A DNA stretch of 13,648 nucleotides. Source: JASFJH01 sp050117725 (GTDB taxonomy: Bacteria > Pseudomonadota > Gammaproteobacteria > AKS1). The DNA is taken from contig JASFME010000035.1 of the NCBI GenBank assembly GCA_050117725.1, forward strand, positions 1-13,648. The letters are read 5' to 3'. The translations under genes were made by a program, and so were the position numbers. A model generated the notes under the pieces. It made no database searches, was not told the origin of the DNA, and saw only the letters and a list, made by a program, of their open reading frames with translations. Positions 6,002-13,515 of the stretch are shown here, in pieces; the first letter of the stretch is position 1, and each line of letters starts with the position of its first letter.

Positions 6002-6373
6002 TGTTTCAGACCTGAGACTACGCTACCTGCGTCATGAATATAATAAGCGCCTTCACGGCTTGGGAGGTAAGGGAAACAGTGATTCACGACACTCTGATTT
6101 TCCCTGATGGAAATGACTGAAACTCATACCTTTACCTCCGGTTGTTGTTGATCACGGCATGACCTCCAATCGGCACCCGGCATTTCCAACATGCGATGAT
6201 GTGTTTATATCACCTGCACATGATCGCAAACGTGCACGATAAATTACCAGCATGATGTAAATGCCTTTCTGCCACTATTGGTCTTGCGGCAGTGGGAAGA
6301 TGGGTGCAGGGCTTGGACTTCTACTATCCTGTAATACCTGTCGCATCGGCCAATAACATTTCGTCTCTGCCTG
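6002..6373. other. Non-coding gap of ~370 bp with weak inverted repeats
   Basis: I see no convincing gene or tRNA on either strand. GGAGGTAA at 6063-6070 has its complement TTACCTCC at 6132-6139, and inside it GGGAAA 6071-6076 pairs with TTTCCC 6099-6104, giving a nested foldable element of about 77 bases just after the second dsrE-like gene. TGCAC 6215-6219 and GTGCA 6232-6236 form another small repeat. The gap lies between the ends of two convergent units, so terminator or 3' RNA roles are possible. Confidence 0.4.
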
Positions 6374-7435
6374 TTAATCAGCCAGCGATACTAGCCGATC
6401 ATGAAAGGGGCCATCCTCCATCAGATCGAGACTGAGGGCCAGGCGGCGGCGATCGGCGTCGCGCGGCAGCCCTTCCAGCGCGCTGAAAATGCGCTCGACC
6501 TGCGCCTGCGTGACGGTGGCGGTAAGCGGATGGCCCAGCCCCATGATGTATTTGGCGCGCTGCAGATCGGCAAAGTGCCGGGGGTCGTCCTGCATGGCCT
6601 GGAACAAAACAGTGGCCGCGCGTTGCGCCTCGGCCAGCTCGTCCCATGCCTCGTCTGCCACGGCCTTGAGAATATGCAGGTACTGGTAAACGGCCAGTGA
6701 CATGAGGCCGGAGGTAATGCCGGTGCGCTGGCGACCAGCGGCATCGAAGCGGGGGCCATCGCGCAGGGCGCGGCCCAGGTGCGGATCCCAGCCCTGCACG
6801 ATCTTCAGGTGCAGCAGCGCCGGGTGCGCGAGGAACCGCGCCGTGCTTTGCTCGTAATCGGTCTCGGTTACCTTCACGGCAACGATGTGATCGCCACCCT
6901 CTGCCACCACCAATCGGGCCGCCGCATCCGGGGTGAGCGGCAGGCCGCTGACATCGGAAATGGAATACAGCCCGATCGCCAGCCCGCGTCTGGCAGCCGC
7001 AGCAACGAGTGGGGCGAGACTCTCGCTGACCTGTTCATCGCTGGCATCGGCGGCAAGGTCGGTGCCCGGCCGCAGGAACACGACGGGGTACGCTCCGCTG
7101 TCGGCCAGCAGGTCAAGCAGGCGGGCGTTGGCCTGTGCCCCGTCTTCCGGGCGCAGCAGCGCCATAAGCAGCATCTCCTGAACATGGGCCTGCGCTGCAC
7201 AGCGGAACCATGCTTCGAGTTCATCGACGCTGCGCAGATGTCCCTGTCCGGTGGACGAGGCGATGAGTGCGGCCGGCACACCGACTGCCGCCAGTCGTTC
7301 CAGAAACGCTACCGTACGCGTTTCATCGAGTTGCCGACGGGGTAGTTCACCGCATGTGGGATCAAAACATGCCACCGTGGCCTCGGGATAGCGTCTGATC
7401 GGATCCTCGATAAGTTCTGCACTGGTGAGGGGCAT
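6374..7435 (-). CDS. DapA/NanA-family (dihydrodipicolinate synthase-like) lyase or aldolase
   Basis: A 353-residue class I aldolase-type TIM barrel, longer than the usual ~300. Family marks: the pyruvate-loop region ALIASSTGQGHLRSVDE (56-72), like the GTTGE loop; the catalytic tyrosine region IGLYSISDVSGLPLTPDAAARL (154-175; Y157), like YNxPxxTG; and the Schiff-base lysine in VAVKVTETD (185-193; K188). An enzyme of this family joins or splits a 2-keto acid (often pyruvate) and an aldehyde. True DapA is unlikely because the substrate loops differ and the neighbours are not lysine genes. The ATG has AGGAG (7445-7441) 5 bases upstream. It diverges from the U32-like gene across an 82-bp gap holding an 18-bp dyad. 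The substrate is unknown. Confidence 0.87.
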   Translation of the reverse strand: MPLTSAELIEDPIRRYPEATVACFDPTCGELPRRQLDETRTVAFLERLAAVGVPAALIASSTGQGHLRSVDELEAWFRCAAQAHVQEMLLMALLRPEDGAQANARLLDLLADSGAYPVVFLRPGTDLAADASDEQVSESLAPLVAAAARRGLAIGLYSISDVSGLPLTPDAAARLVVAEGGDHIVAVKVTETDYEQSTARFLAHPALLHLKIVQGWDPHLGRALRDGPRFDAAGRQRTGITSGLMSLAVYQYLHILKAVADEAWDELAEAQRAATVLFQAMQDDPRHFADLQRAKYIMGLGHPLTATVTQAQVERIFSALEGLPRDADRRRLALSLDLMEDGPFHDRLVSLAD

Positions 7436-7470
7436 GTGATCTCCTTTTTACGCGACGCCAGGGACGGTAT

Positions 7471-7488
7471 GATGACTGTACTGTCATC
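7471..7488. promoter_or_regulatory. Candidate operator between the lyase and U32-like genes
   Basis: GATGAC-N6-GTCATC has perfect 6-bp arms around TGTACT. It is centred in the 82-bp divergent gap, so one bound regulator could control both genes. No regulator gene for it lies next to it, and the family that would bind is uncertain. Confidence 0.5.
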
Positions 7489-7517
7489 TTAGCGGCAGCG
7501 TTGCAAACGGGGCAAAT

Positions 7518-8447
7518 ATGCAGAAACTGGAACAGGCACTTGAAGAATTGGGGCTTCCGGCCCATGACAACAACGACCTTCCTTCCTCCACGCTCAGCTT
7601 TCCCGATGGTGGGCACTACCGGATCGAGATATCCGGCGTTGAGCGGGTCTCGTCACTGGAGACCCTCATCCGGGAAGCGGAAAGGCAACAGGTCCCTGTG
7701 CACCGCATCATTGCGACGGTCGGCGGGGCCACCTATCTGACGCAGGCCGAACTGCGTGACTTTGCGCAACTCGCGCGCGAGCAGCGCATTGAGGTCGTCA
7801 TGACGCCAGGACCGCGGCGTGCCTGGGACAGTGGCCGGCAGATGGTGACCCCCGAGGGGCTCGTTTCCGGCATGCGCCTGCGGGGCATGGACGGTATCAG
7901 GCATTGGCTCAAGGATATCGAACGTTGCATGGAGGCAGGGTTTCGCGGCTTTCTCGTGGCTGATGAAGGGGTACTGTGGCTGGTCAGTCAGCTGCGTCAC
8001 AAGGGTGTGATTCCCGACGATGTGATCTTCAAGCTGTCGGTCTTTGCCGGCCAGGCCAACCCGGCAGGCGCGCGTGTTGCCGAGCAACTCGGGGCCAATA
8101 CCTTCAATCCGCTTGCTGATCTGAACCTGCCCATGCTGTCGGCCATCCGCGGCAGCATCCAGATCCCGATGGATGTCTATCTCTGCCTGGTCAATTCGAT
8201 GGGGGGCTTTGTCCGTTTCTATGAGGCCGCGGAGATCGCCCGTATCGCGGCGCCGTGCTATTTCAAAATCGAACCCGGTCCCTCGGAAGAGGCGATCTAT
8301 GCGCCCTGGAATCCGGCGAGTTACCACGATGACATGATCCGCGAGCGGGTGCGCAACGCCGCCGTTGCACTGGAGCTGATCGCCCGGGACAACCCCGAGC
8401 TCAAGTGTTCTCCCACCGGTGGCGACGATCTGGCAATACCCCGCTAG
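7518..8447 (+). CDS. U32-peptidase-like TIM-barrel protein
   Basis: A 309-residue protein resembling the stand-alone U32-like proteins often annotated 'peptidase U32' in actinobacteria. Recognisable parts are RVSSLETLIREAERQQVPVHRII (43-65), FRGFLVADEGVLWLV (142-156), DVIFKLSVFAGQANPAGARVAEQLGANTFNP (168-198), DLNLPMLSAIRGSIQIPMDVYL (201-222) and MGGFVRFYEAAEIARIAAPCYFKIEPG (228-254), a (beta/alpha)8 pattern. Some U32 proteins are Fe-S RNA or quinone modification enzymes with clustered cysteines. Here only C137, C223, C247 and C297 exist, spread out and not in the known cluster pattern, so an enzyme of carbon or amino-acid metabolism is more likely. The start has a poor ribosome site (GGGG at 7509-7512). 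It is divergent from the lyase and ends in the CTAG shared with the dehydrogenase stop. Confidence 0.75.
   Translation: MQKLEQALEELGLPAHDNNDLPSSTLSFPDGGHYRIEISGVERVSSLETLIREAERQQVPVHRIIATVGGATYLTQAELRDFAQLAREQRIEVVMTPGPRRAWDSGRQMVTPEGLVSGMRLRGMDGIRHWLKDIERCMEAGFRGFLVADEGVLWLVSQLRHKGVIPDDVIFKLSVFAGQANPAGARVAEQLGANTFNPLADLNLPMLSAIRGSIQIPMDVYLCLVNSMGGFVRFYEAAEIARIAAPCYFKIEPGPSEEAIYAPWNPASYHDDMIRERVRNAAVALELIARDNPELKCSPTGGDDLAIPR
8444..8447. other. Shared CTAG holding both stop codons
   Basis: The palindrome CTAG holds the TAG stop of the U32-like gene (8445-8447, plus) and the TAG stop of the dehydrogenase (8446-8444, minus). There is no room for a terminator between them, so transcripts from the two genes must overlap as antisense unless stopped inside a gene. 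Confidence 0.9.
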
Positions 8448-9682
8448 CACCAACCCCGCATCTTCATTGCCTCTTCAATGCGCTTGAGGGCGTTGATCCA
8501 GGCACCGAGCCGGGCCGATTGTATATTGTATTTGGCAGCTGTGTTCATTGCGGCCCGAAAGCCACCGACCAGCCGCTTGCGCCGCAGGTGGTTGATGGTT
8601 TCGATGTCCCAGTAGTTGTCATAGAGTCCCTGGCTGCGCTCCATCTGGCACAGATGCACACTGCCGGCATTGGCAAGCACATCGGGCACGATGGTTATGC
8701 CGTTTTCCGTCAGAATGGCATCGGCCTCCACCGTGGTCGGGGCATTGGCCGCCTCGACAAGCATGCGTGCGCGGATCCGCCGGGCATTGTCCGCCGTGAC
8801 GACGCCCTGGACCGCGGCGGGCACGAGCACATCACATTCGCACTCGAACAGTTCGGCGCTGGTAAGGGGCGTGGTACCGGGAAAGCCGCCGACACTTCCC
8901 GTCGCCTGTTTGTGCTCTAACAGGGCAGCAACGTCGATGCCGTCCTGCGCATAAACCCCGCCACGGCTGTCGCTCACGGCCACGACGCGACAGCCGGCTT
9001 CATAAAACATGCTCGCCGCCACAGAGCCGACCTGGCCGAAACCCTGTATGGCGATGCGGGCCCCGGCAATGTCGAACCCGGTTTCATTCGCCGCCTCCTC
9101 GAAGACCTCGAACACCCCGCGGCCGGTTGCTTCGTAGCCACCCAGGGAGCCACCGAGAATGGGGGGCTTGTCGTTAATCGCGGGCGGGTCGTGATAACCG
9201 GTTATCGATTCATACTCGTCGAGCATCCAGCTCATGGTTTGCAGGTCCGTACCGATATCGGCACCGGGCACGTCATAGGCGGCCCCGCGCGGGCGAAGGT
9301 AACGGATATAGGCGCGACACAGGGCCTCGAATTCCCGGAGGCTCAACTCGCGTGGATCGGCCGCGATGCCACCCTTGCCCCCTCCCGCGGGGATCTGACC
9401 GGCGGCATGTTTGACCGTCATAATCAGGGCCAGTGCCTTGACTTCGTCAATATCGAGATCCGCCGATATGCGCGTACCGTCGCGAGAGGGTCCCAGTGCG
9501 TCGTTGTAACGGACGCGGTAGGCATCGAAAATGCGGCAGCTACCGTCATCCATCTTCAGTGGAATACGAAATGCCACGACGCGGGCCGGTGCAGCGAGGA
9601 ACGCCATGATGTTGGCATCGATCTCACCTATCTCGCCGGCCTGGCTGAGAATACGCGTGCTTTGTTCGAGAAAGTCATACAT
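8444..9682 (-). CDS. Glu/Leu/Phe/Val-dehydrogenase family protein, atypical substrate pocket
   Basis: A 412-residue NAD(P)-dependent amino-acid dehydrogenase, the usual length. The catalytic domain shows RVRYNDALGPSRDGTR (56-71), the substrate lysine in MTVKHAAGQIPAG (K91), the catalytic lysine in GGGKGG (K103) and the catalytic aspartate in PGADIGTD (D142). The Rossmann fold has GFGQVGS (214-220). In true glutamate dehydrogenases the C-terminal pocket reads NAGGVTVSYFEW; here it is NAGSVHLCQMERSQGLY (338-354), so the pocket serine and aromatic residues are gone. The reaction (oxidative deamination or the reverse amination) is probably kept, but the substrate is likely not glutamate. GGAAG (9693-9689) is 6 bases before the ATG. 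It converges on the U32-like gene with a 4-base overlap. Confidence 0.9.
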   Translation of the reverse strand: MYDFLEQSTRILSQAGEIGEIDANIMAFLAAPARVVAFRIPLKMDDGSCRIFDAYRVRYNDALGPSRDGTRISADLDIDEVKALALIMTVKHAAGQIPAGGGKGGIAADPRELSLREFEALCRAYIRYLRPRGAAYDVPGADIGTDLQTMSWMLDEYESITGYHDPPAINDKPPILGGSLGGYEATGRGVFEVFEEAANETGFDIAGARIAIQGFGQVGSVAASMFYEAGCRVVAVSDSRGGVYAQDGIDVAALLEHKQATGSVGGFPGTTPLTSAELFECECDVLVPAAVQGVVTADNARRIRARMLVEAANAPTTVEADAILTENGITIVPDVLANAGSVHLCQMERSQGLYDNYWDIETINHLRRKRLVGGFRAAMNTAAKYNIQSARLGAWINALKRIEEAMKMRGWC

Positions 9683-9841
9683 GATGTTCTTCCATTAAAT
9701 GCCATTGCTCTGCTCTCAAGGGTACTGGAAAGCAGAAAGCTGTTTCGAGGACAACCTAACAGTTTTAAGAACAATTAAAAACCTCTCGCTATTTTCAGTC
9801 GAACCCTGGCATATACATCGCCGTTACCCTGGTTTGTTGGC

Positions 9842-9897
9842 AAAAAAGATAGTGAGTCCCGGCGACCGGGTGAGCAGCATGGATACCGTTATGCTGC
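9842..9897 (-). terminator. Two hairpins and a T-run after the efflux/ycgN-like operon
   Basis: Read on the minus strand, a 7-bp hairpin (GCAGCAT/ATGCTGC, arms 9891-9897 and 9874-9880, 10-base loop) is followed by CCCGG/CCGGG (9866-9870 and 9858-9862, 3-base loop). About ten bases later come six T (9847-9842). This lies 55-110 bases past the stop of the YcgN-family gene and before the dehydrogenase gene on the same strand, a logical end for the operon. The gap between hairpin and T-run is longer than ideal. Confidence 0.45.
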
Positions 9898-9952
9898 ATT
9901 CTGGCTTGCATTGTTCTGTTTATATATTCGTTAACGATTAACGCCAGTTAAA

Positions 9953-10393
9953 TCACGAATCATCGAGTTCAATCAAATGATGTGCCAGTTCATCCTCGGC
10001 AACATCAACTTCACTGACGCATCGCCCGGCCATGGAAATGCCGTGCGTGATCACGCTTTGTGGATCGCCACTGATGAGTGGATGCCAGTCAGGGAGGCCT
10101 TCACCGGCGGCGAGCAGACGGTAGGCGCAACTGTGCGGCAGTGCGCTGAGGTTGTCCTCGATGGTATCGGGCGTGAGCACGATACAGTCCGGCACCTTCT
10201 GTTTGCGGTGCGCGTAATCCCGGCACTGGCAGGTGTCCGTGTCGAGCAGGCGGCAGGCAACATTCGTGAAGTATACCTTGCCGCTTTCGATATCCTCGAG
10301 CTTGTGCAGGCAGCAGCGGCCACAGCCATCGCACAGGCTTTCCCATTCGGCCTGGTTCAGTTCGGCAAGTGGTTTGTCCTTCCAGAACGGCAT
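9953..10393 (-). CDS. ycgN: YcgN/YkgJ-type cysteine-cluster protein (UPF0260)
   Basis: A 146-residue cytoplasmic protein matching the UPF0260/YcgN family in length and layout. It has ten cysteines: CDGCGRCC at 21-28, then C47, CQC at 55-57, then C70, C89 and C125. The start FWKDKPLAELNQAEWESLCDGCGRCC and the later RKQKVPDCIVLTPD and LPHSCAYRLL are family marks. The cysteines are thought to bind zinc or an Fe-S cluster; the function is not established. The ATG follows the stop of the second permease by only 3 bp with little ribosome site of its own, so it is probably co-transcribed with the transporter genes. A functional link to transport is not implied by the sequence. Confidence 0.9.
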   Translation of the reverse strand: MPFWKDKPLAELNQAEWESLCDGCGRCCLHKLEDIESGKVYFTNVACRLLDTDTCQCRDYAHRKQKVPDCIVLTPDTIEDNLSALPHSCAYRLLAAGEGLPDWHPLISGDPQSVITHGISMAGRCVSEVDVAEDELAHHLIELDDS

Positions 10394-10396
10394 GGC

Positions 10397-11599
10397 TTAC
10401 TCGGTACGCAGGGCTTCTATCGGGTCGAGCCTGGCGGCGCGGCGCGCGGGAACGAGCCCGGCAGCGAGGCCGACCAGCAGCGCGACGGCTTCGGCGAGGA
10501 TGACATACGGCAGCGAGATATGTACGGGCAGGGCAGGCAGCAGCAGGTTGAGTAGCAAGGCGCCGCCAGCACCGATCACGAGCCCGGCCAGCCCGCCGAG
10601 TGCGGCGAGTAACACGGCCTCGCCAAGGAACAGGCGCAGGATGTGGTTCTGCTCGGCACCGAGTGCGCGTAACAGGCCGATCTCGGAGGTGCGTTCACGC
10701 ACGGCAATGGTCATGATGCTGATAATACCGACTGCACCGACCAGCAGTGAAATTCCTCCCATCGCACCGATGGCCATGGTCAGGATATCGAGTACACCGC
10801 CGAGCACATCGAGCATCTGTTGCTGGGTCGTGATCGTGTAGTCCTCGCGGCCATGGCGTGCCGTCAGCACGCGCTTGATGGACTTGACGATTTCATCGAC
10901 GTCACTGCCTTCCTCGTACAGCAGGTCGATTTCCACCAGGCTGTCACGGTTGAACAGCTCCAGTGCGCGGCTCGCCGGGATATACACGGCGTCATCGAGA
11001 TCAAAGCCAAGCACCTGGCCCTTGCTCTCCATGCTGCCGATGACGCGGTAGCGGTTACCACCGATCCGGATCCGCGCGCCGAGCGGGTTCTGGTTGCCGA
11101 ACAGCTCGCTGCGGACTGTCGAGCCGAGTACGGCGAAGGCACGCGGCGATTCGGCATCATCCTCGGGCAGGAAGCGGCCACTGCTTGTGGTGAAGAGGAA
11201 GGTCTGCGGAAAGTCGGGGCCAACGCCATACACGGAGGTGCGACGCTGGCGGCTGGCACCCTCCACTTCAGCATTACCCTGTACGACCGGCACGACGCCC
11301 GTCACGCGCGGCAGGCGTTTCAGGGCCAGGGCATCCTGCACTGTAAGTGGCCGTTCCGTGCCGAACACGCCGATCGAGGCACCGGCCGTCGTCGCCCGAC
11401 CCGGGTTGATCGCGACGAGGTTGGTACCGAACTGGGTGAATTCGCTCAGCACGAAACGATGTACGCCCTCGCCGATCGAGGTCAGCAGCACGACTGCTGC
11501 CACGCCGACTGCGATGCCGAGTGCCGTCAACATCGAACGCAGGCGTTGCGCACGCAAGGACTGGCTGTTCATGTGAAGGATGTCGCGCAGCTGTATCAA
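10397..11599 (-). CDS. ABC transporter permease, MacB/FtsX type (second permease)
   Basis: A ~400-residue inner-membrane permease of the MacB_PCD/FtsX type. One membrane helix lies near the start (SMLTALGIAVGVAAVVLLTSIGEG), then a large periplasmic domain with conserved NLVAINPGRA, GRFLPEDDAESPRAFAVLG and a GLLRALGAEQNHILRLFLGEA loop. Three membrane helices follow, ending LVPARRAARLDPIEALRTE. The frame is open to 11725, but that part overlaps the upstream gene and looks random. TTG 11599 has AGGTGG (11609-11604) 4 bases before it and gives the usual ~17-residue lead to the first helix; ATG 11572 has no ribosome site and leaves only 4 residues before the RLRSMLTALGI motif. It pairs with the next permease, probably as a heterodimer, with the ATPase upstream in the operon. 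Confidence 0.9.
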   Translation of the reverse strand: MIQLRDILHMNSQSLRAQRLRSMLTALGIAVGVAAVVLLTSIGEGVHRFVLSEFTQFGTNLVAINPGRATTAGASIGVFGTERPLTVQDALALKRLPRVTGVVPVVQGNAEVEGASRQRRTSVYGVGPDFPQTFLFTTSSGRFLPEDDAESPRAFAVLGSTVRSELFGNQNPLGARIRIGGNRYRVIGSMESKGQVLGFDLDDAVYIPASRALELFNRDSLVEIDLLYEEGSDVDEIVKSIKRVLTARHGREDYTITTQQQMLDVLGGVLDILTMAIGAMGGISLLVGAVGIISIMTIAVRERTSEIGLLRALGAEQNHILRLFLGEAVLLAALGGLAGLVIGAGGALLLNLLLPALPVHISLPYVILAEAVALLVGLAAGLVPARRAARLDPIEALRTE

Positions 11600-11609
11600 G
11601 TGACCACCT
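11597..11609 (-). promoter_or_regulatory. Ribosome site choosing a TTG start for the second permease
   Basis: Reading leftward, AGGTGG (11609-11604) overlaps the stop codon of the first permease and lies 4 bases before TTG 11599-11597. No comparable site precedes the ATG at 11572. Confidence 0.55.
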
Positions 11610-12819
11610 ATCGCCTTGCGAGGGCCTGAACCGGGTCGAGATTGGCAGCGCGCCGCGCCGGCATGACGCCAAACGCAATACCCGTGAGCAGGGCAACGCC
11701 GATCGCGGCAGCCACCGCCCACCATGGCGGGATACCGGGCAGCGCCGGGTAGAGTTCGGTAATGACATGCATGACGGCATAGCCGATCAGCGTGCCGAGT
11801 AGCGCGCCGGTCAGCGCGAGCAGACCGGCTTCGACAAGGAACAGTTCGATGATGCTTGTGCGGGGTGCACCGATGGCCTTGAGCAAACCGATCTCGGTGG
11901 TGCGCTGACTGACCGCGACGAGCATGATGTTCATGATCAGGATGCCGGCCACGGCCAGGCTGATCGCGCCGATCCCGGCCACGGTCAGGGTCAGGGCGCG
12001 CAGGATGCGGTCAAAGGTCGACAGTACCGCGTCCTGGGTGATGACCGTGACATCCTCTTCGCCCTGATGCCGTTCGGTCAGGGTCTGCGTGACGAAGGTT
12101 TTCACAGCGGGCAGGGCCTCGCGCGAGTGGACCTCGATCAGGATGCGGAACAGTGACGGGCTGTTATACAGTTGTTGCGCCGCTGCGACCGGGATAATGA
12201 CGAGTTCCTCGACGTCGACGCCGATCGAACGACCTTCTGCACCGAGTACGCCGATGATGCGAAAACGGCGCTCACCGACCCGCAACCATTCACCGAGTGC
12301 AGGTTGTGCACCGAACAGTTCACGCTTGACCTTGGCGCCGATTACACACACGGCACTGGCGCGATGCAGATCACCGGGCGGCAGAAAACGGCCCTGGGCC
12401 AGTGACCAGTGGCGGATATCAAGGAATTCACTGTTGGAACCGAGCACGGGCACCTCGCGTTCCCGGCCCGACCAGGCAACCGGTACCGAGCCGACCATGA
12501 GCGGCGCAACGCGTTTTACCTGGCGGTGGCGGGTCAGTGCCTGCGCATCGTCGAGCGTCAGGTCGCGCGGTGTTTCACCGACAAACAGAGCTGCACCGGC
12601 GCCGGTGGTTTCGCTGCGGCCGGGCAGGACAATCAGCAGGTTCGTGCCAAGCGAGGCAAATTCACCGACGACATAACGGCGTGCCCCTTCGCCGAGCGAG
12701 GTCAGGACAATGACGGCGGCCACGCCGATCGCCATCGCCAGTAACATGAGGCCGCTGCGCACGCGGTAGCGCAAAATGGCATGACTGGCAAAGGCACCGA
12801 CATCGAGTACGCGCATCAT
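11608..12819 (-). CDS. ABC transporter permease, MacB/FtsX type (first permease)
   Basis: A 403-residue inner-membrane permease with the same plan as its neighbour: a first helix at ~19-42 (RSGLMLLAMAIGVAAVIVLTSLGEG), a periplasmic domain of ~230 residues (GTNLLIVLPGRSETTG, QGRFLPPGD, VCVIGAKVKRELFG), then three helices with RTTEIGLLKAIGAPR between the first two and the end PARRAANLDPVQALARR. The two permeases are clearly homologous but differ throughout. The ATG (or the in-frame ATG 3 bases later) overlaps the ATPase stop as ATGA, giving translational coupling. Such transporters use ATP to drive export or envelope extrusion of a substrate held by the adaptor; the substrate is unknown. Confidence 0.93.
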   Translation of the reverse strand: MMRVLDVGAFASHAILRYRVRSGLMLLAMAIGVAAVIVLTSLGEGARRYVVGEFASLGTNLLIVLPGRSETTGAGAALFVGETPRDLTLDDAQALTRHRQVKRVAPLMVGSVPVAWSGREREVPVLGSNSEFLDIRHWSLAQGRFLPPGDLHRASAVCVIGAKVKRELFGAQPALGEWLRVGERRFRIIGVLGAEGRSIGVDVEELVIIPVAAAQQLYNSPSLFRILIEVHSREALPAVKTFVTQTLTERHQGEEDVTVITQDAVLSTFDRILRALTLTVAGIGAISLAVAGILIMNIMLVAVSQRTTEIGLLKAIGAPRTSIIELFLVEAGLLALTGALLGTLIGYAVMHVITELYPALPGIPPWWAVAAAIGVALLTGIAFGVMPARRAANLDPVQALARR

Positions 12820-13502
12820 GTCGGGTTACCCGCATGATTGTCACTGACGATCCGGCCATCGACCATCCTCAGATGACGCGTCGCGCGCGCCCCCAGTTCC
12901 GGGTCATGCGTAACCAGGATCAGGGTCAGGCCGGAGGCGTGCAGTTGTTCGAGCAATTCAATGACTTCGTGACCGGAAGCACGATCCAGGTTACCGGTCG
13001 GTTCATCGGCAAGTATTATCGACGGTGACATGATCGTCGCGCGCGCGATCGCGACACGCTGGCGCTGGCCACCGGAGAGTTGATCCGGGCGATGACTGGC
13101 GCGTTCGGTCAGGTCAACCCTGGCCAGTGCCTCCTTGACACGGGCCTTGCGCTGCGGCGGCGGCATGCCGCCCAAGACCAGCGGCAGCTCGATATTTTCC
13201 GCCGCACTCAGGCGCGGCACGAGGTGGAAAAACTGGAAGACGAAACCGATCTGTTCACGGCGCAGAGTGGCCTGGGCATCGTCATCCATTTGCCCGATAT
13301 CCTGGCCGTCGAAGCGGTAGTGTCCCTGGCTCGGGGTATCGAGCAGGCCAAGCAGGTTCAGCAGCGTGGATTTGCCAGAGCCGGAGGGCCCCATGATCGA
13401 CAGGTACTCGCCGCGGCCAATGTGCAACTGGATATCATCCAGCGCGTGCACGGCCTGATCGCCGACCTGGAAAACACGGTGCACATGCTCGAGTTCTATC
13501 AT
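12816..13502 (-). CDS. ABC transporter ATP-binding protein, LolD/MacB type
   Basis: A 228-residue ATPase of the LolD/MacB group. Motifs in order are Walker [10 protein letters not shown] (38-46), the Q-loop at Q90 ([23 protein letters not shown]), the signature [14 protein letters not shown] (142-155), Walker [13 protein letters not shown] (162-173) and the switch histidine H199 in [12 protein letters not shown] and DEPTGNLD are typical of this group. An open frame extends to 13541, but ATG 13502 has GGTGG (13512-13508) 5 bases upstream and starts with MIELEHV, as relatives do; ATG 13505 is the alternative. It follows the adaptor stop by 13 bp and overlaps the first permease start by 4 bases. 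It powers the two-permease transporter downstream. Confidence 0.95.
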   Translation of the reverse strand: MIELEHVHRVFQVGDQAVHALDDIQLHIGRGEYLSIMGPSGSGKSTLLNLLGLLDTPSQGHYRFDGQDIGQMDDDAQATLRREQIGFVFQFFHLVPRLSAAENIELPLVLGGMPPPQRKARVKEALARVDLTERASHRPDQLSGGQRQRVAIARATIMSPSIILADEPTGNLDRASGHEVIELLEQLHASGLTLILVTHDPELGARATRHLRMVDGRIVSDNHAGNPT

Positions 13503-13515
13503 CATCGCCACCGCT

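Noticed and set aside
6195..6215. CRP-like GTG-N7-CAC element in the gap before the lyase end
   Set aside because: It matches the consensus poorly and is not upstream of any gene start.
6269..6295. Alternative pairings CTGCC/GGCAG and CCACT/AGTGG after the lyase gene, possible terminator
   Set aside because: Arms are only 5 bp, the loop is long and no T-run follows on the minus strand.
7653..8453. 266-codon open frame on the minus strand opposite the U32-like gene
   Set aside because: The plus-strand protein has clear family blocks throughout; the minus frame reads as low-information shadow.
9930..9942. GTTAA-N3-TTAAC repeat just after the ycgN-like stop
   Set aside because: Five AT-rich base pairs around 3 bases is too weak to call as a terminator or site.
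10820..11629. 269-codon open frame on the plus strand opposite the second permease
   Set aside because: It lies wholly opposite a gene with clear permease motifs and has no recognisable domain.
11600..11725. Upstream extension of the second permease into the first permease gene
   Set aside because: The extra residues are rich in Arg, Gly and Cys, overlap another gene and have no counterpart in the family; TTG 11599 has a ribosome site.
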